DNA of 62,959 bases from Corynebacterium sp. HMSC074A01. Lineage in GTDB: Bacteria > Actinomycetota > Actinomycetes > Mycobacteriales > Mycobacteriaceae. The translations under genes were made by a program, and so were the position numbers. The stretch is from contig NZ_KV825619.1 of assembly GCF_001831515.1 (NCBI RefSeq), forward strand, positions 161,499 through 224,457, given 5' to 3'. The notes beneath the pieces were generated by a model. That model was not told the origin of the DNA. It made no database searches and worked only from the letters and a program-made list of their open reading frames with translations. Positions 1 to 8,531 of the stretch are shown piece after piece (positions within the stretch are counted from its first letter, which is position 1; each line of letters starts with the position of its first letter).

Positions 1-32
1 AGGTGATGCGCTACCAACTGCGCTACATCCGC
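1..32 (-). tRNA. tRNA-Gly, 5' part only (cut by window edge)
   Basis: Read on the minus strand, the sequence begins GCGGATGTAGCGCAGTTGGT and runs into AGCGCATCACCT. This is the 5' acceptor strand, the D arm and the start of the anticodon stem of an actinobacterial tRNA-Gly. The anticodon lies outside the window, so the glycine identity rests on recognising this 5' half (probably GCC). A well-formed promoter lies just upstream on the same strand. Confidence 0.8.
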
Positions 33-56
33 ATGCACTGCATTGTGCGAGATAAA

Positions 57-85
57 ACATTAACCTGTTGCTCACCAGAGTCCAA
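57..85 (-). promoter_or_regulatory. Promoter of tRNA-Gly
   Basis: On the minus strand a -35 element TTGGAC (80-85) is followed after exactly 17 bp by a -10 element TAATGT (57-62). Transcription would start near position 50, about 18 nt before the tRNA. This is one of the best matches to the corynebacterial sigma-A consensus in the window. Confidence 0.7.
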
Positions 86-264
86 ATCGTGAGGTCATGC
101 GCGTAAAGTGGCACCTCTAGTGGTCTCGGTTGGAGGGGTGGGGATTACAACACTGTAGTTTGAAAGCCACGCCGCGTGTTTTTGGGGGGCGGAGCGCGCA
201 AAGCGCCCCATATCCTGCGGATTCGTGGAAAAGGTCACCGGCGTTGTAAAGTACTTACTCGTTC
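86..264. other. Intergenic spacer between divergent tRNA genes
   Basis: No coding frame is convincing here. A GGGGCG/CGCCCC inverted repeat lies around 185-209 after a run of five T. A TAAAGT (247-252) sits about 13 nt before the tRNA-Val and is its likely -10 element; no clear -35 accompanies it. Confidence 0.4.
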
Positions 265-336
265 GGTCCTATGGCTCAGTGGAAGAGCGTTCCGTTCACA
301 CCGGAAAGGTCGCTGGTTCGATCCCAGCTAGGACCA
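265..336 (+). tRNA. tRNA-Val (anticodon CAC)
   Basis: A full cloverleaf can be drawn. The acceptor arms are GGTCCTA (265-271) and TAGGACC (329-335) with discriminator A336. The D stem is GCTC/GAGC, the anticodon stem TTCCG/CGGAA (290-294, 302-306), and the anticodon loop TTCACAC gives CAC at 297-299, which reads the valine codon GUG. The T loop is GGTTCGATCC-like. The CCA end is not encoded. A strong terminator follows 6 nt downstream, so it is probably transcribed alone. Confidence 0.95.
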
Positions 337-342
337 CACCGA

Positions 343-377
343 GACAGCCGCCAGCTTCTGGCGGCTGTCTTCTTTTC
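343..377 (+). terminator. Rho-independent terminator of tRNA-Val
   Basis: A perfect 12-bp stem, GACAGCCGCCAG (343-354) with CTGGCGGCTGTC (358-369), closes a 3-nt loop CTT. The T-rich tract TTCTTTTC follows at 370-377. Confidence 0.95.
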
Positions 378-524
378 TGAACCCCCCATTTTGGGCGGGC
401 ATCAGGGCATCAAACAAAAGTTGGTGGGCCGGGAACTCTTTAGGGCTGTGGCCCGACTACTCTCCTAAGCGGAAACGTGAAACACACGTCCCTCCGCGCG
501 ACCAAAGAATGGAGAGCCTTTTTG
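378..524 (+). other. Upstream region of the copC gene
   Basis: This spacer contains an imperfect GGGCC/GGCCC repeat around 427-453 and a possible -10 element TACTCT (458-463), without a recognisable -35. An in-frame ATG at 477 could lengthen the copC product by 16 residues, but it lacks a ribosome binding site. No known copper-regulator operator was recognised. Confidence 0.35.
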
Positions 525-1097
525 ATGCAACGCTTCCCGTGGCGCACGCAGTGCGCTTTGGCCGCGGCCGGCGCTGTCGCAGGTCTAGCCGCGATTGGTG
601 CCCCGGCGGCACTCGCTCATGACTCGGTGATCGGTGGGGACCCGGAGAACGCATCTGTGGTCTCGGAGTTCCCGGATTCGATTACGTTGGAGTTCTCTGG
701 GCAGCCGAAGGAGGGGTTTAATACCGTCGCGCTGTCTCGCGTCAGTGACGGTGAGATCCTGTTCACTGGGGAGCCCGAGTTAAACGAACGACTGGTGACT
801 GTTGATGTCCCCGCAGAAGTGGAGGAGAACGCCGAGCCTGGCGAGTACCAGGTTGGGTTCCAGATCATCTCTTCTGACGGTCACTCAACAAAAGGCCGCA
901 CCACCTTTACTTACGAGCCGACGGCCGGAGCGCACTCCGAGAGCGCAAACGATGACGACGCGGCAGTTGATGCCGCATCCGAAGACTCTGCGACGCAGGA
1001 TTCCGGCATGAGCGCCGGCGTGGTTATCGGCATCATCGTCGCGGTGATCGCTGTGCTCGGTGTCGGCATCGTCCTTATCGGCCGAAAGAATAAGTAA
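525..1097 (+). CDS. copC: CopC-domain copper-binding protein, membrane-anchored
   Basis: This is a 190-residue protein of the CopC/YobA family, which binds Cu(II) outside the membrane. Residues 1-31 form a signal peptide ending AALA, so the mature protein would start with His32. An N-terminal His is a Cu(II) ligand in CopC proteins. The second conserved ligand motif, SSDGH, is at 116-120. An acidic, Ala/Ser-rich linker (about 135-162) leads to a transmembrane helix (about 165-185) and the basic tail GRKNK, so the domain probably stays tethered to the outer face of the membrane. I chose ATG 525 because GGAGAG lies 8 nt before it. A PCu(A)C lipoprotein gene follows 32 nt downstream, which supports a role in copper delivery. 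No CopD membrane domain is present. Confidence 0.88.
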   Translation: MQRFPWRTQCALAAAGAVAGLAAIGAPAALAHDSVIGGDPENASVVSEFPDSITLEFSGQPKEGFNTVALSRVSDGEILFTGEPELNERLVTVDVPAEVEENAEPGEYQVGFQIISSDGHSTKGRTTFTYEPTAGAHSESANDDDAAVDAASEDSATQDSGMSAGVVIGIIVAVIAVLGVGIVLIGRKNK

Positions 1098-1129
1098 AAC
1101 CCACTCATCCCGACAGAAAAGAGCAGAAT

Positions 1130-1828
1130 ATGTCTATCTCCCGTTCCACCACCATCGCACTTGCAGCTGTGGCAACCCTGGCGCTCGGAGCCTGCAGCCC
1201 TGCGAATGAGAACGACTCCACGCAGACCGAGGAGACCACCGCCGCATCCGAGGCAACCACCTCGAGCGCCGCAACCGAGTCCGCGGCCGCAGACTCCTCC
1301 GACTCGGCTGATGCCGAGGGCGAGCTGCTTGGCGACGGCGACCTCAAACTGGAGAACGCCACCGTGCGCGCCAAGGCCGCCGCTAATGCGGAGGACGGCA
1401 CCGAGATGACCGCCATCTTCGGCACCATCCACAACACCTCGGATAACGAGATCACGGTTACCGGCTTCACCACCTCGCTGGGCGAGGCTTCCTACGAGAT
1501 CCACGAGACCGTGGACGGCGTCATGCAGGAGAAGGAGGGCGGCATCACCATCCCGGCTGGCGGCACGGCAGAGCTGGCCCCTGGCGGCGACCACCTGATG
1601 GTCATGGGCTACGCCCCGGAGATTCCGGCAGGCGACACCGTTGACATCGAGTTCGAAACCGCTGACGGTGAGAGCATTGCTGTCGACGGCGTCGCGGTGC
1701 GCTCCATGCTGCCGGGCGGCGAGGATTACGGCGAAGACGGCCAGCTCGCGGGCCACAGCGCGATGAACCACGATGAGATGGACCATGGCGACATGGACCA
1801 TGGCGAGATGGATCACAGCGCACACTAG
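1130..1828 (+). CDS. PCu(A)C-type copper chaperone lipoprotein
   Basis: This 232-residue secreted protein belongs to the PCu(A)C (DUF461) copper chaperone family, which delivers Cu(I) towards cytochrome oxidase. A signal peptide ends in the lipobox LGAC (Cys22), so it should be lipid-anchored. A Ser/Thr/Glu/Ala-rich linker to about residue 65 precedes the cupredoxin-like domain, which has the family pattern of spaced His and Met: IHETV, then GVMQE, then GDHLMVM. The last 24 residues are a Met/His/Asp tail with the repeat MDHG, likely a second copper site; such tails occur in some members. It lies between copC and a DyP peroxidase gene, all in one direction. The domain assignment is firm; the electron-transport target is inference. 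Confidence 0.88.
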   Translation: MSISRSTTIALAAVATLALGACSPANENDSTQTEETTAASEATTSSAATESAAADSSDSADAEGELLGDGDLKLENATVRAKAAANAEDGTEMTAIFGTIHNTSDNEITVTGFTTSLGEASYEIHETVDGVMQEKEGGITIPAGGTAELAPGGDHLMVMGYAPEIPAGDTVDIEFETADGESIAVDGVAVRSMLPGGEDYGEDGQLAGHSAMNHDEMDHGDMDHGEMDHSAH

Positions 1829-1881
1829 TAGCAAGAGAAGCACCAGAAGCAGAACTAGAAAAGGGGAAGTGAACTTTTACG

Positions 1882-3048
1882 ATGGCGGTTTCGCGACGGG
1901 GATTTCTCGCTGGTTCGGCGGGAGTGGCGTCGTTAAGCATGCTCGCTGCCTGCGCAGACGAACCGGAAGCCCCGCCGCTGCCGCTGCGGGAAGCAACCGT
2001 AGATTTTCACGGTGCGCACCAGGCTGGCGTGGCCACGCCTGAGCAGGCGTGCCTGAACCTCATCGGCTTCAACCTCAAAGACGGGGCCGACGCGAAGGTG
2101 GTCGCGCGGCTGATGCGGCTGTGGACTGAGGACGCGCGCAGGCTGGCCAATGGGCAGAATCCGCTGGGCAGCCTTGAGCCGGAGATGACGGCTTGGCCCG
2201 CAAGCCTTACTTTTACCTGCGGCTTTGGCGAGGGGCTTTTCGCCAAGGCGGGGATGGATAAGCCGGAGTGGCTGCACGACATTCCGGCAATGACCCGCGA
2301 CAAGCTCGACCCGAAGTGGGGGCAGACCGACCTGGTGCTGCAGATTTGCTGCGACGACCCGGTGATGGGCGCGTGGGCGATGCGGCACATGACGCGCGCG
2401 GGCGTGGATTACGTGGAGACGGCCTGGGTGCAGCAGGGCTTTGTCAATGCGCGCGGGGCCACGCCGGAGGGTGAGACCCCGCGCAACCTGTTTGGCCAGG
2501 TGGACGGGACGGTCAACCCGCACACGGAGGAAGAATACAACGAGCAGGTGTGGATCCCTTCCGGCCCGTTTGCCGGTGGCACGTCGCTGGTGGTGCGCCG
2601 CATCGCCATGAATTTGGACACGTGGGAGCTTTTGGATCGCCGCTCCCGCGAAGAGGCGGTGGGCCGCACCTTAGACACTGGTGCGCCGCTGACGGGCGGG
2701 GACGAGTTTTCGGAGCCTGATTTCGAGGCCCGCGATGAGTACGGGCTGCCGGTCATTGACCGCAACTCGCACATGGCGCGCGCCCGCGCGGTGGGCACGA
2801 AGATTCTGCGCCGCCCCTACAACTACAACTTGCCGCCCGAGCCGGGGTCCGGCGAGCTGTCCAACGCCGGGCTGGTGTTCATGTCCTATCAGCGCGACCC
2901 GGACGAGAGCTTTACCCCGATGCTCGCGCACCTCGATGAGGTCGATCGTCTCAATGAGTGGATCACCCACATCGGCTCGGCCGTGTACTACATCGTGCCC
3001 GGCGTCGGTGAGAGCGACTACTGGGGTCAGTCGCTGCTCGAAGCCTAG
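1882..3048 (+). CDS. DyP-type heme peroxidase, Tat-exported, probable lipoprotein
   Basis: This 388-residue protein is a dye-decolourising (DyP) peroxidase, which uses heme and peroxide. The family motif GxxDG is present as GQVDG (205-209, catalytic Asp208), the proximal heme ligand is His297 in RNSHMAR, and the distal Arg is probably in RRPYNY (310-316). The N-terminus carries a twin-arginine motif SRRGFLAG (4-11) and then LAAC (21-24), a lipobox, so folded heme protein may be exported by Tat and then lipid-anchored. ATG 1882 follows AAGGGGAAG. It ends the copC-PCu(A)C-DyP group, all extracytoplasmic proteins. Neighbouring copper proteins suggest a redox role at the membrane; the substrate is unknown. 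Confidence 0.9.
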   Translation: MAVSRRGFLAGSAGVASLSMLAACADEPEAPPLPLREATVDFHGAHQAGVATPEQACLNLIGFNLKDGADAKVVARLMRLWTEDARRLANGQNPLGSLEPEMTAWPASLTFTCGFGEGLFAKAGMDKPEWLHDIPAMTRDKLDPKWGQTDLVLQICCDDPVMGAWAMRHMTRAGVDYVETAWVQQGFVNARGATPEGETPRNLFGQVDGTVNPHTEEEYNEQVWIPSGPFAGGTSLVVRRIAMNLDTWELLDRRSREEAVGRTLDTGAPLTGGDEFSEPDFEARDEYGLPVIDRNSHMARARAVGTKILRRPYNYNLPPEPGSGELSNAGLVFMSYQRDPDESFTPMLAHLDEVDRLNEWITHIGSAVYYIVPGVGESDYWGQSLLEA

Positions 3049-3085
3049 TTCGCTTTTCGACGCTACGTGACCCCGCCAACCCGCA

Positions 3086-3110
3086 ACCCCGCACAGCCGC
3101 GGGGTAGGAT
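3086..3110 (+). promoter_or_regulatory. Possible thrS promoter with adjoining hairpin
   Basis: A 7-bp inverted repeat ACCCCGC/GCGGGGT (3086-3092, 3099-3105) runs directly into TAGGAT (3105-3110), a good -10 hexamer. No -35 is obvious. Transcription from here would give a leader of about 100 nt before thrS. The repeat could be the end of the DyP transcript or an operator. I saw no T-box features such as the AGGGUGGNACCGCG stretch. Confidence 0.35.
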
Positions 3111-3219
3111 GTGCAACGACGTGTCGGGCCCTCTTTCGCGCCCGCCGCATGACGAACAGTGAACTTGAAGGGGTGCGCCCAGGTACGGCGGACCCCAGAT
3201 GATGCGCAAAGGAGCGCCA

Positions 3220-5295
3220 ATGGCCACCGATGTAGCCGATGTCAACGTGCAGGTAGAGTTCGAGCCCTTCGAGGTGCCAGCAGGCACCCCCGTGGGCGCG
3301 GCGATGCGCGAGCTGAACCTGCCCAACCGGGGCGACAACGCCGTCGTTGTCGTGAAGAACGAGGCGGGCGAGCTGGTTGATCTCTCGCACGTGCCGGATG
3401 AGACCGCAACCTTTACCCCGGTCGCTGCCAATACGGAGCTGGGCCGCTCGGTAATCCGCCACTCCTGCGCGCACGTGCTCGCGCAGGCGGTGCAGGCGGA
3501 GTTCCCGGGCACGAAGCTCGGTATCGGCCCGGCGATCGAGGGCGGCTTCTACTACGACTTCGACGTGGCTGAGCCCTTTACGCCGGAGGACCTGAAGAAG
3601 CTGGAACGCCGGATGAAGAAGATCATCAAGCAGGGCCAGAAGTTTGCCCGCGGCGTCTTCGAGTCCGCTGAGGTGGCGTCGGAAAAGCTGGCGGACGAGC
3701 CGTACAAGCTTGAGTTGATCCAGGACAAGGGCAACGTCGACCCGGATTCGGACGAGGCGACCGAGGTGGGTGCCGGTGAGCTGACCTACTACGACAACGT
3801 CAATCCGCGCACGGGCGACGTCGAGTGGTTTGACCTCTGCCGCGGCCCGCACGTACCGACCACCAAGTACATCCCGGCGTTCGCTCTGACCCGTTCTTCC
3901 GCTGCGTACTGGCGCGGCGACCAGAACAACGCTGGGCTGCAGCGCGTCTACGGCACCGCGTGGGAGTCCAAGGAGAAGCTGGACGAGTACATGACCATGC
4001 TCGAGGAGGCGGAGAAGCGCGACCACCGCCGACTGGGCAACGAGATGGACCTGTTTTCCTTCCCGGACGAGGTGGGCTCGGGCCTGCCGGTCTTCCACCC
4101 GGACGGCGGCATTGTGCGCATGGTGATGGAGGAGCACTCCCGCCAGCGCCACCTGAAGGCCGGGTACTCCTTCGTCAACACCCCGCACGTGACCAAGGGC
4201 GAGCTCTTCCAGAAGTCGGGCCACCTGGACTGGTACGCCGACGGCATGTTCCCGCCGATGCAGCTCGACGGCGAGGTCGACGAGGACGGCAACGTGACCA
4301 AGCAGGCGGTGGACTACTACGTCAAGCCGATGAACTGCCCGATGCACAACCTGATCTTCGACTCGCGCGGGCGTTCGTACCGTGAGCTGCCGCTGCGCCT
4401 GTTCGAGTTCGGTACTGTGTACCGCTACGAAAAGTCCGGCGTGGTGCACGGCCTGACCCGCGCGCGCGGGTTTACCCAGGACGATGCGCACATCTATTGC
4501 ACCGAGGACCAGCTGGAAGAAGAGCTGACCAGCGTGCTGGAGTTCATCATCTCGCTGCTGCAGGACTACGGCCTGGACGACTTCTACCTCGAACTGTCTA
4601 CCAAGGACCCGGAGAAGTACATCGGCGACGACGACATCTGGGAGCGCTCCACCAACATCCTGCAGTCGGTGGCGGAAAAGTCGGGCCTGGAGCTCGTTCC
4701 GGACCCGGCGGGTGCCGCGTTCTATGGGCCGAAGATTTCCGTTCAGGCGCGTGACGCCATCGGCCGCACCTGGCAGATGTCCACGGTACAGCTCGATTTC
4801 AACCTGCCCGAGCGCTTCAACCTGGAGTACACCGGCCCGGATGGGTCGAAGACCCGCCCGGTGATGATTCACCGCGCGCTGTTCGGCTCGATCGAGCGCT
4901 TCTTCGGCGTGCTGCTCGAGCACTACGCCGGTGCGTTCCCGGCGTGGCTCGCACCGCACCAGGTGATGGGTATCCCGGTCGCCGACGAGTTCGCCCCGCA
5001 CCTCGACGAGGTTGTGGGCAAACTCCGCGAGGCTGGCATTCGCGCCGAGGTCGACCACTCGGATGACCGCATGCAGAAGAAGATCCGCACCCACACCACC
5101 GGCAAGGTGCCGTTCATGCTTGTGGCAGGCGCCCGCGACGTGGAGGCGAACGCGGTGAGCTTCCGCTTCCTTGACGGCACCCAGGTCAACGGCGTGCCCG
5201 TCGATGAGGCCGTGGCGCTGATCATCGATTGGGTGGAAGCTAAGCGCAACGAGCAGCCGAGCGAGGAAGCCATTGCGGCCCGCCGTGGGAACTAA
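3220..5295 (+). CDS. thrS: Threonyl-tRNA synthetase
   Basis: A class II aminoacyl-tRNA synthetase of 691 residues, the usual bacterial length. An N-terminal TGS domain (about 1-70) is followed by the second additional (editing) domain with HSCAH near residue 81. The catalytic core carries the zinc-binding Cys in KPMNCPMHN, motif 2 around [13 protein letters not shown] and motif 3 near [13 protein letters not shown]-terminal anticodon-binding domain follows. ATG 3220 was chosen because AAAGGAG lies 5 nt before it; an upstream in-frame ATG at 3199 lacks a site. The next gene overlaps its end. It opens the conserved thrS-HIT-pgsA1-patB-pimA run known from mycobacteria. Confidence 0.97.
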   Translation: MATDVADVNVQVEFEPFEVPAGTPVGAAMRELNLPNRGDNAVVVVKNEAGELVDLSHVPDETATFTPVAANTELGRSVIRHSCAHVLAQAVQAEFPGTKLGIGPAIEGGFYYDFDVAEPFTPEDLKKLERRMKKIIKQGQKFARGVFESAEVASEKLADEPYKLELIQDKGNVDPDSDEATEVGAGELTYYDNVNPRTGDVEWFDLCRGPHVPTTKYIPAFALTRSSAAYWRGDQNNAGLQRVYGTAWESKEKLDEYMTMLEEAEKRDHRRLGNEMDLFSFPDEVGSGLPVFHPDGGIVRMVMEEHSRQRHLKAGYSFVNTPHVTKGELFQKSGHLDWYADGMFPPMQLDGEVDEDGNVTKQAVDYYVKPMNCPMHNLIFDSRGRSYRELPLRLFEFGTVYRYEKSGVVHGLTRARGFTQDDAHIYCTEDQLEEELTSVLEFIISLLQDYGLDDFYLELSTKDPEKYIGDDDIWERSTNILQSVAEKSGLELVPDPAGAAFYGPKISVQARDAIGRTWQMSTVQLDFNLPERFNLEYTGPDGSKTRPVMIHRALFGSIERFFGVLLEHYAGAFPAWLAPHQVMGIPVADEFAPHLDEVVGKLREAGIRAEVDHSDDRMQKKIRTHTTGKVPFMLVAGARDVEANAVSFRFLDGTQVNGVPVDEAVALIIDWVEAKRNEQPSEEAIAARRGN

Positions 5296-5860
5296 CGGCG
5301 AGGGTGTCGGTGACTACGTCGACCGCGGTGCGGGCGATGCGGACCGTTTGCAGCGCCTGTGGGCACCATACCGGTCCAACTACATCGCCACGGCACCGAA
5401 GCGCAGTACGGACCCCTTCGTGGAGATTCCCAAGGGCAGCGATGAGGACGGGCTGATCATCGCCCGCGGCGAGACGGTCTACGCCCTGCTCAACCTGTAC
5501 CCGTACAACGCGGGCCACCTCATGGTGGTGCCGTACCGCAAGGTCGCGGAGCTGGAAGCGTTGACGGACGAGGAGACCGCGGAGCTGATGGTCTTTGCCA
5601 AGCGCGCCGTGCGCACGCTCAAAGCTGTGTCCACGCCGGAGGCGATCAACGTCGGGCTCAACCTGGGCAAGGCGGCAGGCGGTTCGGTGGGAGACCACCT
5701 GCACCTGCACGTCGTGCCGCGCTGGGCAGGCGACTCGAACTTCATGACCGTCATCGGCGGTACGAAGGTGCTCCCGCAGCTGTTGCGCGAGACGCGCCAG
5801 CTGCTTGCCGACGCCTGGCCCGGCCCCAAGGCTTGTGACAAAGGAGACAGCGATGCTTAG
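5273..5860 (+). CDS. HIT-family nucleotide hydrolase/transferase
   Basis: The HIT signature HLHLHVVP is at residues 142-149 of this 195-residue protein, with the catalytic His in the middle. HIT proteins cleave dinucleoside polyphosphates or nucleotidylated small molecules; the mycobacterial homologue beside thrS is related to AP4A phosphorylases. The start is uncertain. TTG 5273 has GAGGAAG only 3 nt upstream, while in-frame GTG 5285 is the other candidate, and both overlap the end of thrS. The stop overlaps the start of pgsA1 by 8 nt, so the three are translationally coupled. Diadenosine polyphosphates are by-products of aminoacyl-tRNA synthetases, which may explain the pairing with thrS. 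Confidence 0.9.
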   Translation: MRPAVGTNGEGVGDYVDRGAGDADRLQRLWAPYRSNYIATAPKRSTDPFVEIPKGSDEDGLIIARGETVYALLNLYPYNAGHLMVVPYRKVAELEALTDEETAELMVFAKRAVRTLKAVSTPEAINVGLNLGKAAGGSVGDHLHLHVVPRWAGDSNFMTVIGGTKVLPQLLRETRQLLADAWPGPKACDKGDSDA

Positions 5861-6488
5861 CGTGCACGGGCGCAAGCCCGCGGCCGTCGTGGTCAAGCCC
5901 GTGGCGCAGGCGTTGCTGCGCGTGGGGCTGACCCCGAACGTGACCACGCTGGTGGGCACCGCAGCCACGGTTGTCGCCTCGGTCGTGCTCATCCCTGCCG
6001 ACCACCTGGTGTGGGCCGCGCTGCTGAGCATCTTCTTCGCCGCCTTCGACATGGTCGACGGCACGATGGCCCGCTTCTCCGGTGGCGGCACCGCCTTCGG
6101 TGCCACGCTGGACGCCAGCTGCGACCGCATTACCGACGGCGCGCTGTTTGCCGCCATCGCCATGTGGCTGGTCTACGTGGATCATGCGCACCCCGCGCAC
6201 GTTGCCGCCTGCCTGGCGGTGCTCGTGCTGTCGCAGGTGATCAGCTACATCAAGGCTCGCGGCGAGGCTGGCGGGCTGCGCATCGTCGGCGGACTGATCG
6301 AGCGCCCCGAGCGGCTCATCATTGCCGTCGTTGGGCTGCTCCTTGAGGGCTTCGGCGTGGGCGGTGCCGTCGTGGTGTCCCTGTGGGTCCTGCTTGTCGG
6401 CTCCGCCATTACCGTGGTGCAGCGCCTCATTTTCGCGGCGCGCGACCCACAGTCCGCGGAGCGTCTCGCACCACCGCCGGGGGCGTAG
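5853..6488 (+). CDS. pgsA1: Phosphatidylinositol phosphate synthase
   Basis: A membrane enzyme of 211 residues that joins CDP-diacylglycerol to inositol phosphate, the first step to phosphatidylinositol and PIMs. The CDP-alcohol phosphotransferase motif is complete: D66, D69-G70, A73-R74, G83, D87 and D91. Several hydrophobic helices flank it (about 33-63, 96-110, 117-133, 154-192). ATG 5853 was chosen because AAGGAGA lies 5 nt upstream; an earlier in-frame start would overlap the HIT gene much more. The acyltransferase patB starts on the next base after the stop. The archetype is Mycobacterium tuberculosis PgsA1. Confidence 0.93.
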   Translation: MLSVHGRKPAAVVVKPVAQALLRVGLTPNVTTLVGTAATVVASVVLIPADHLVWAALLSIFFAAFDMVDGTMARFSGGGTAFGATLDASCDRITDGALFAAIAMWLVYVDHAHPAHVAACLAVLVLSQVISYIKARGEAGGLRIVGGLIERPERLIIAVVGLLLEGFGVGGAVVVSLWVLLVGSAITVVQRLIFAARDPQSAERLAPPPGA

Positions 6489-7433
6489 ATGGCGCGCATC
6501 GATCTGGCGACTGCGGGCTACCTGGCGGGGTGGAAGCTCGTCGGCAAGCTGCCCGCCGGGTGGACCGCCGTAATGTTCGCGCGCGGCGCGGACGCCTTTT
6601 CCCAGCAGGGGGAGGGGATGGAAATGCTGCGTCGCAACCTCTCTCGGGTCGTTGGCCCGACCGGGGTGACGCGAGCGCTGGTGCGCGAGGCGACACGTTC
6701 CTATGCACGCTACTGGCACGAGGTCTTCCGCCTGCCGCAGCTTGCGGGCGAACCAACCCTCATCCGCGAGCTCGACGCCGGTGTTGAGGGGCGGGCGCAC
6801 ATCGACGCCGCGCTGGACAAGGGCAGGGGCTTGATCTTGACGCTCCCGCACAGTGGGAACTGGGATATGGCGGGGATGTGGCTCGCGCACCACTACGGGG
6901 GTTTCGCCACTGTGGCCGAGCGGGTCAAGCCCGAAGCCTTGTTTGACGCCTTTGTGAACTTCCGCGAGCAGCTCGGCTTTGAGGTGCTCCCGCTTACGGG
7001 CGCGGCGACCCCGCCATTTGCGCGGCTCAAAGAGGTGCTCGCAGACGGCGGCATCGTGTGCCTCATGGGTGAGCGGGACCTGAAAGGAAGGGGCGTGAAG
7101 GTGCGGTTCTTTGGCGAGGACACCACGATGCCGGCAGGCCCGGCCAAGCTCGCCATGGAAACTGGCGCGCAGCTCGCGGTTGCGCACTCCTGGTATCCCG
7201 ATCGTGCCGCACGGGGCCTGCGGTGGGGCTTCTCGGTTTCCGCCCCCGTTGAGGTGACCACGCTCGAGGCGACCGCGCAGGGGGTAGCCGATAAGTTCGC
7301 CGCAAACATTGCGCGCCACCCCCAGGACTGGCACGCGCTGCAGCCCATCTGGCCCGCCGATGCGCAGTGGCGCAACACCGCGCACCCGCGCCGTCGGCAG
7401 GCACCCGGAGGGGAGTCAGGGGGCGCAGCCTAG
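6489..7433 (+). CDS. patB: Phosphatidylinositol mannoside acyltransferase
   Basis: This 314-residue enzyme belongs to the LpxL/HtrB-type acyltransferases and acylates the mannose of PIM1/PIM2 on the cytoplasmic face of the membrane. The catalytic HX4D motif is HSGNWD at 121-126, and GERDLKGRG near 197-205 is a second conserved block. It directly abuts pgsA1 upstream and pimA downstream, with no spacer bases, as in mycobacteria where the three act in one pathway. The mycobacterial counterpart is Rv2611c. The symbol follows the mycobacterial name. Confidence 0.9.
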   Translation: MARIDLATAGYLAGWKLVGKLPAGWTAVMFARGADAFSQQGEGMEMLRRNLSRVVGPTGVTRALVREATRSYARYWHEVFRLPQLAGEPTLIRELDAGVEGRAHIDAALDKGRGLILTLPHSGNWDMAGMWLAHHYGGFATVAERVKPEALFDAFVNFREQLGFEVLPLTGAATPPFARLKEVLADGGIVCLMGERDLKGRGVKVRFFGEDTTMPAGPAKLAMETGAQLAVAHSWYPDRAARGLRWGFSVSAPVEVTTLEATAQGVADKFAANIARHPQDWHALQPIWPADAQWRNTAHPRRRQAPGGESGGAA

Positions 7434-8528
7434 ATGCGCATCGGCATGGTCTGCCCTTACTCCTTTGACCACCCCGGCGGGGTGCAGTCCCACGTGCTCG
7501 ATCTCGCGCGCGTGTTTCGGTCTCGGGGGCATGTAGTTGGGGTGCTCGGCCCGGCGTCGGCAAGCACTGCTCTGCCAGAGTGGGTGACCCGCGGGGGCCC
7601 TGCCGTGCCGGTGCGCTACAACGGCTCTGTGGCGCGGCTGGCGTTTGGGCCGCAGGTGCGGCGCACCACCCGCGAGTTTCTCGCGCGGGGCAACTTCGAC
7701 GTGCTGCACGTGCACGAGCCGAACTCGCCGAGCTACTCCATGGTCGCGACCGCGCTGGCCAGCGGGCCGATCGTGGCGACGTATCACACCTCGGCAACGC
7801 ACTCCTATGCCCTGCGCGCCGCGCTGCCCCTGCTGCGCGCGAATCTGGAGAAGATCCACGCGGGCATCGCGGTGAGCGAACTCGCACGCCGTTGGCAGGT
7901 GGAGCAGGTGGGCGCGGACCCGATCGTGATCCCCAACGGTGTCGACACCGCACAGTTTCGGCAGGCGCGTGTCCCGCGCGACCCGGCGGCACCGGTGGAG
8001 ATCGTCTTCCTCGGCCGTCTCGACGAGCCGCGCAAGGGGCTCGATATCTTCCTGCGCGCAATTGCGCTTCTCGACGTCCCCGTGCGCGTCACCGTCATCG
8101 GCGCGGGCCACCACATCACCGCGGTCGAGGGTGTGGACTTCGTCGGTGCGGTCAGCGACGAGGAGAAGGCACGCATCTTGGGTCGCGCCGACATCTACGT
8201 CGCGCCGAACACGTCCGGGGAGTCCTTTGGCATCGTGCTCGTCGAGGCGATGGCGGCGGGTTGCGCCGTGGTGGCCAGCGATCTCGAGGCGTTTGCGCGA
8301 GTCTGCGACGCAGACTCGGCGACACCCGCCGGGGCACTCGTGCCGGTGGGCGACCACGTTGCGCTGGCGGCGACGCTGCGCAAGCTCGTTGCAGATCCGC
8401 ACGCGCGGGACGAACTCATTGCACGGGGCGGCGCGCGTGCGCTGGAGTACGACTGGGACACCGTGGCGGATCAGATCTTGACGGTCTACGAAACGGTCGT
8501 GGGCGCGGCCAACGTGAAGGGTGAGTAA
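7434..8528 (+). CDS. pimA: PimA, phosphatidylinositol alpha-mannosyltransferase
   Basis: A GT4-family GT-B glycosyltransferase of 364 residues that transfers mannose from GDP-mannose to the inositol ring of phosphatidylinositol. The N-terminal domain has the PGGVQSH loop (14-20) and His118 in TYHTSATH, the equivalent of the essential His118 of mycobacterial PimA. The C-terminal domain has the nucleotide-sugar site with Arg195 and Lys201 (GRLDEPRKG) and the EX7E motif Glu263/Glu271. It starts on the base after patB, so pgsA1, patB and pimA form a tight unit giving acylated PIM1. Confidence 0.95.
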   Translation: MRIGMVCPYSFDHPGGVQSHVLDLARVFRSRGHVVGVLGPASASTALPEWVTRGGPAVPVRYNGSVARLAFGPQVRRTTREFLARGNFDVLHVHEPNSPSYSMVATALASGPIVATYHTSATHSYALRAALPLLRANLEKIHAGIAVSELARRWQVEQVGADPIVIPNGVDTAQFRQARVPRDPAAPVEIVFLGRLDEPRKGLDIFLRAIALLDVPVRVTVIGAGHHITAVEGVDFVGAVSDEEKARILGRADIYVAPNTSGESFGIVLVEAMAAGCAVVASDLEAFARVCDADSATPAGALVPVGDHVALAATLRKLVADPHARDELIARGGARALEYDWDTVADQILTVYETVVGAANVKGE

Positions 8529-8531
8529 GCA

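Noticed and set aside
3049..3219. T-box riboswitch before thrS
   Set aside because: The T-box sequence and the stem I/antiterminator layout are absent; only one short hairpin and a -10-like element are seen.
2671..5094. An 807-codon open frame on the minus strand opposite the DyP and thrS genes
   Set aside because: It lies antisense to two clearly identified genes, and its translation is a low-complexity mix of Arg, Val, Leu, His and Ala typical of antisense frames in GC-rich DNA.
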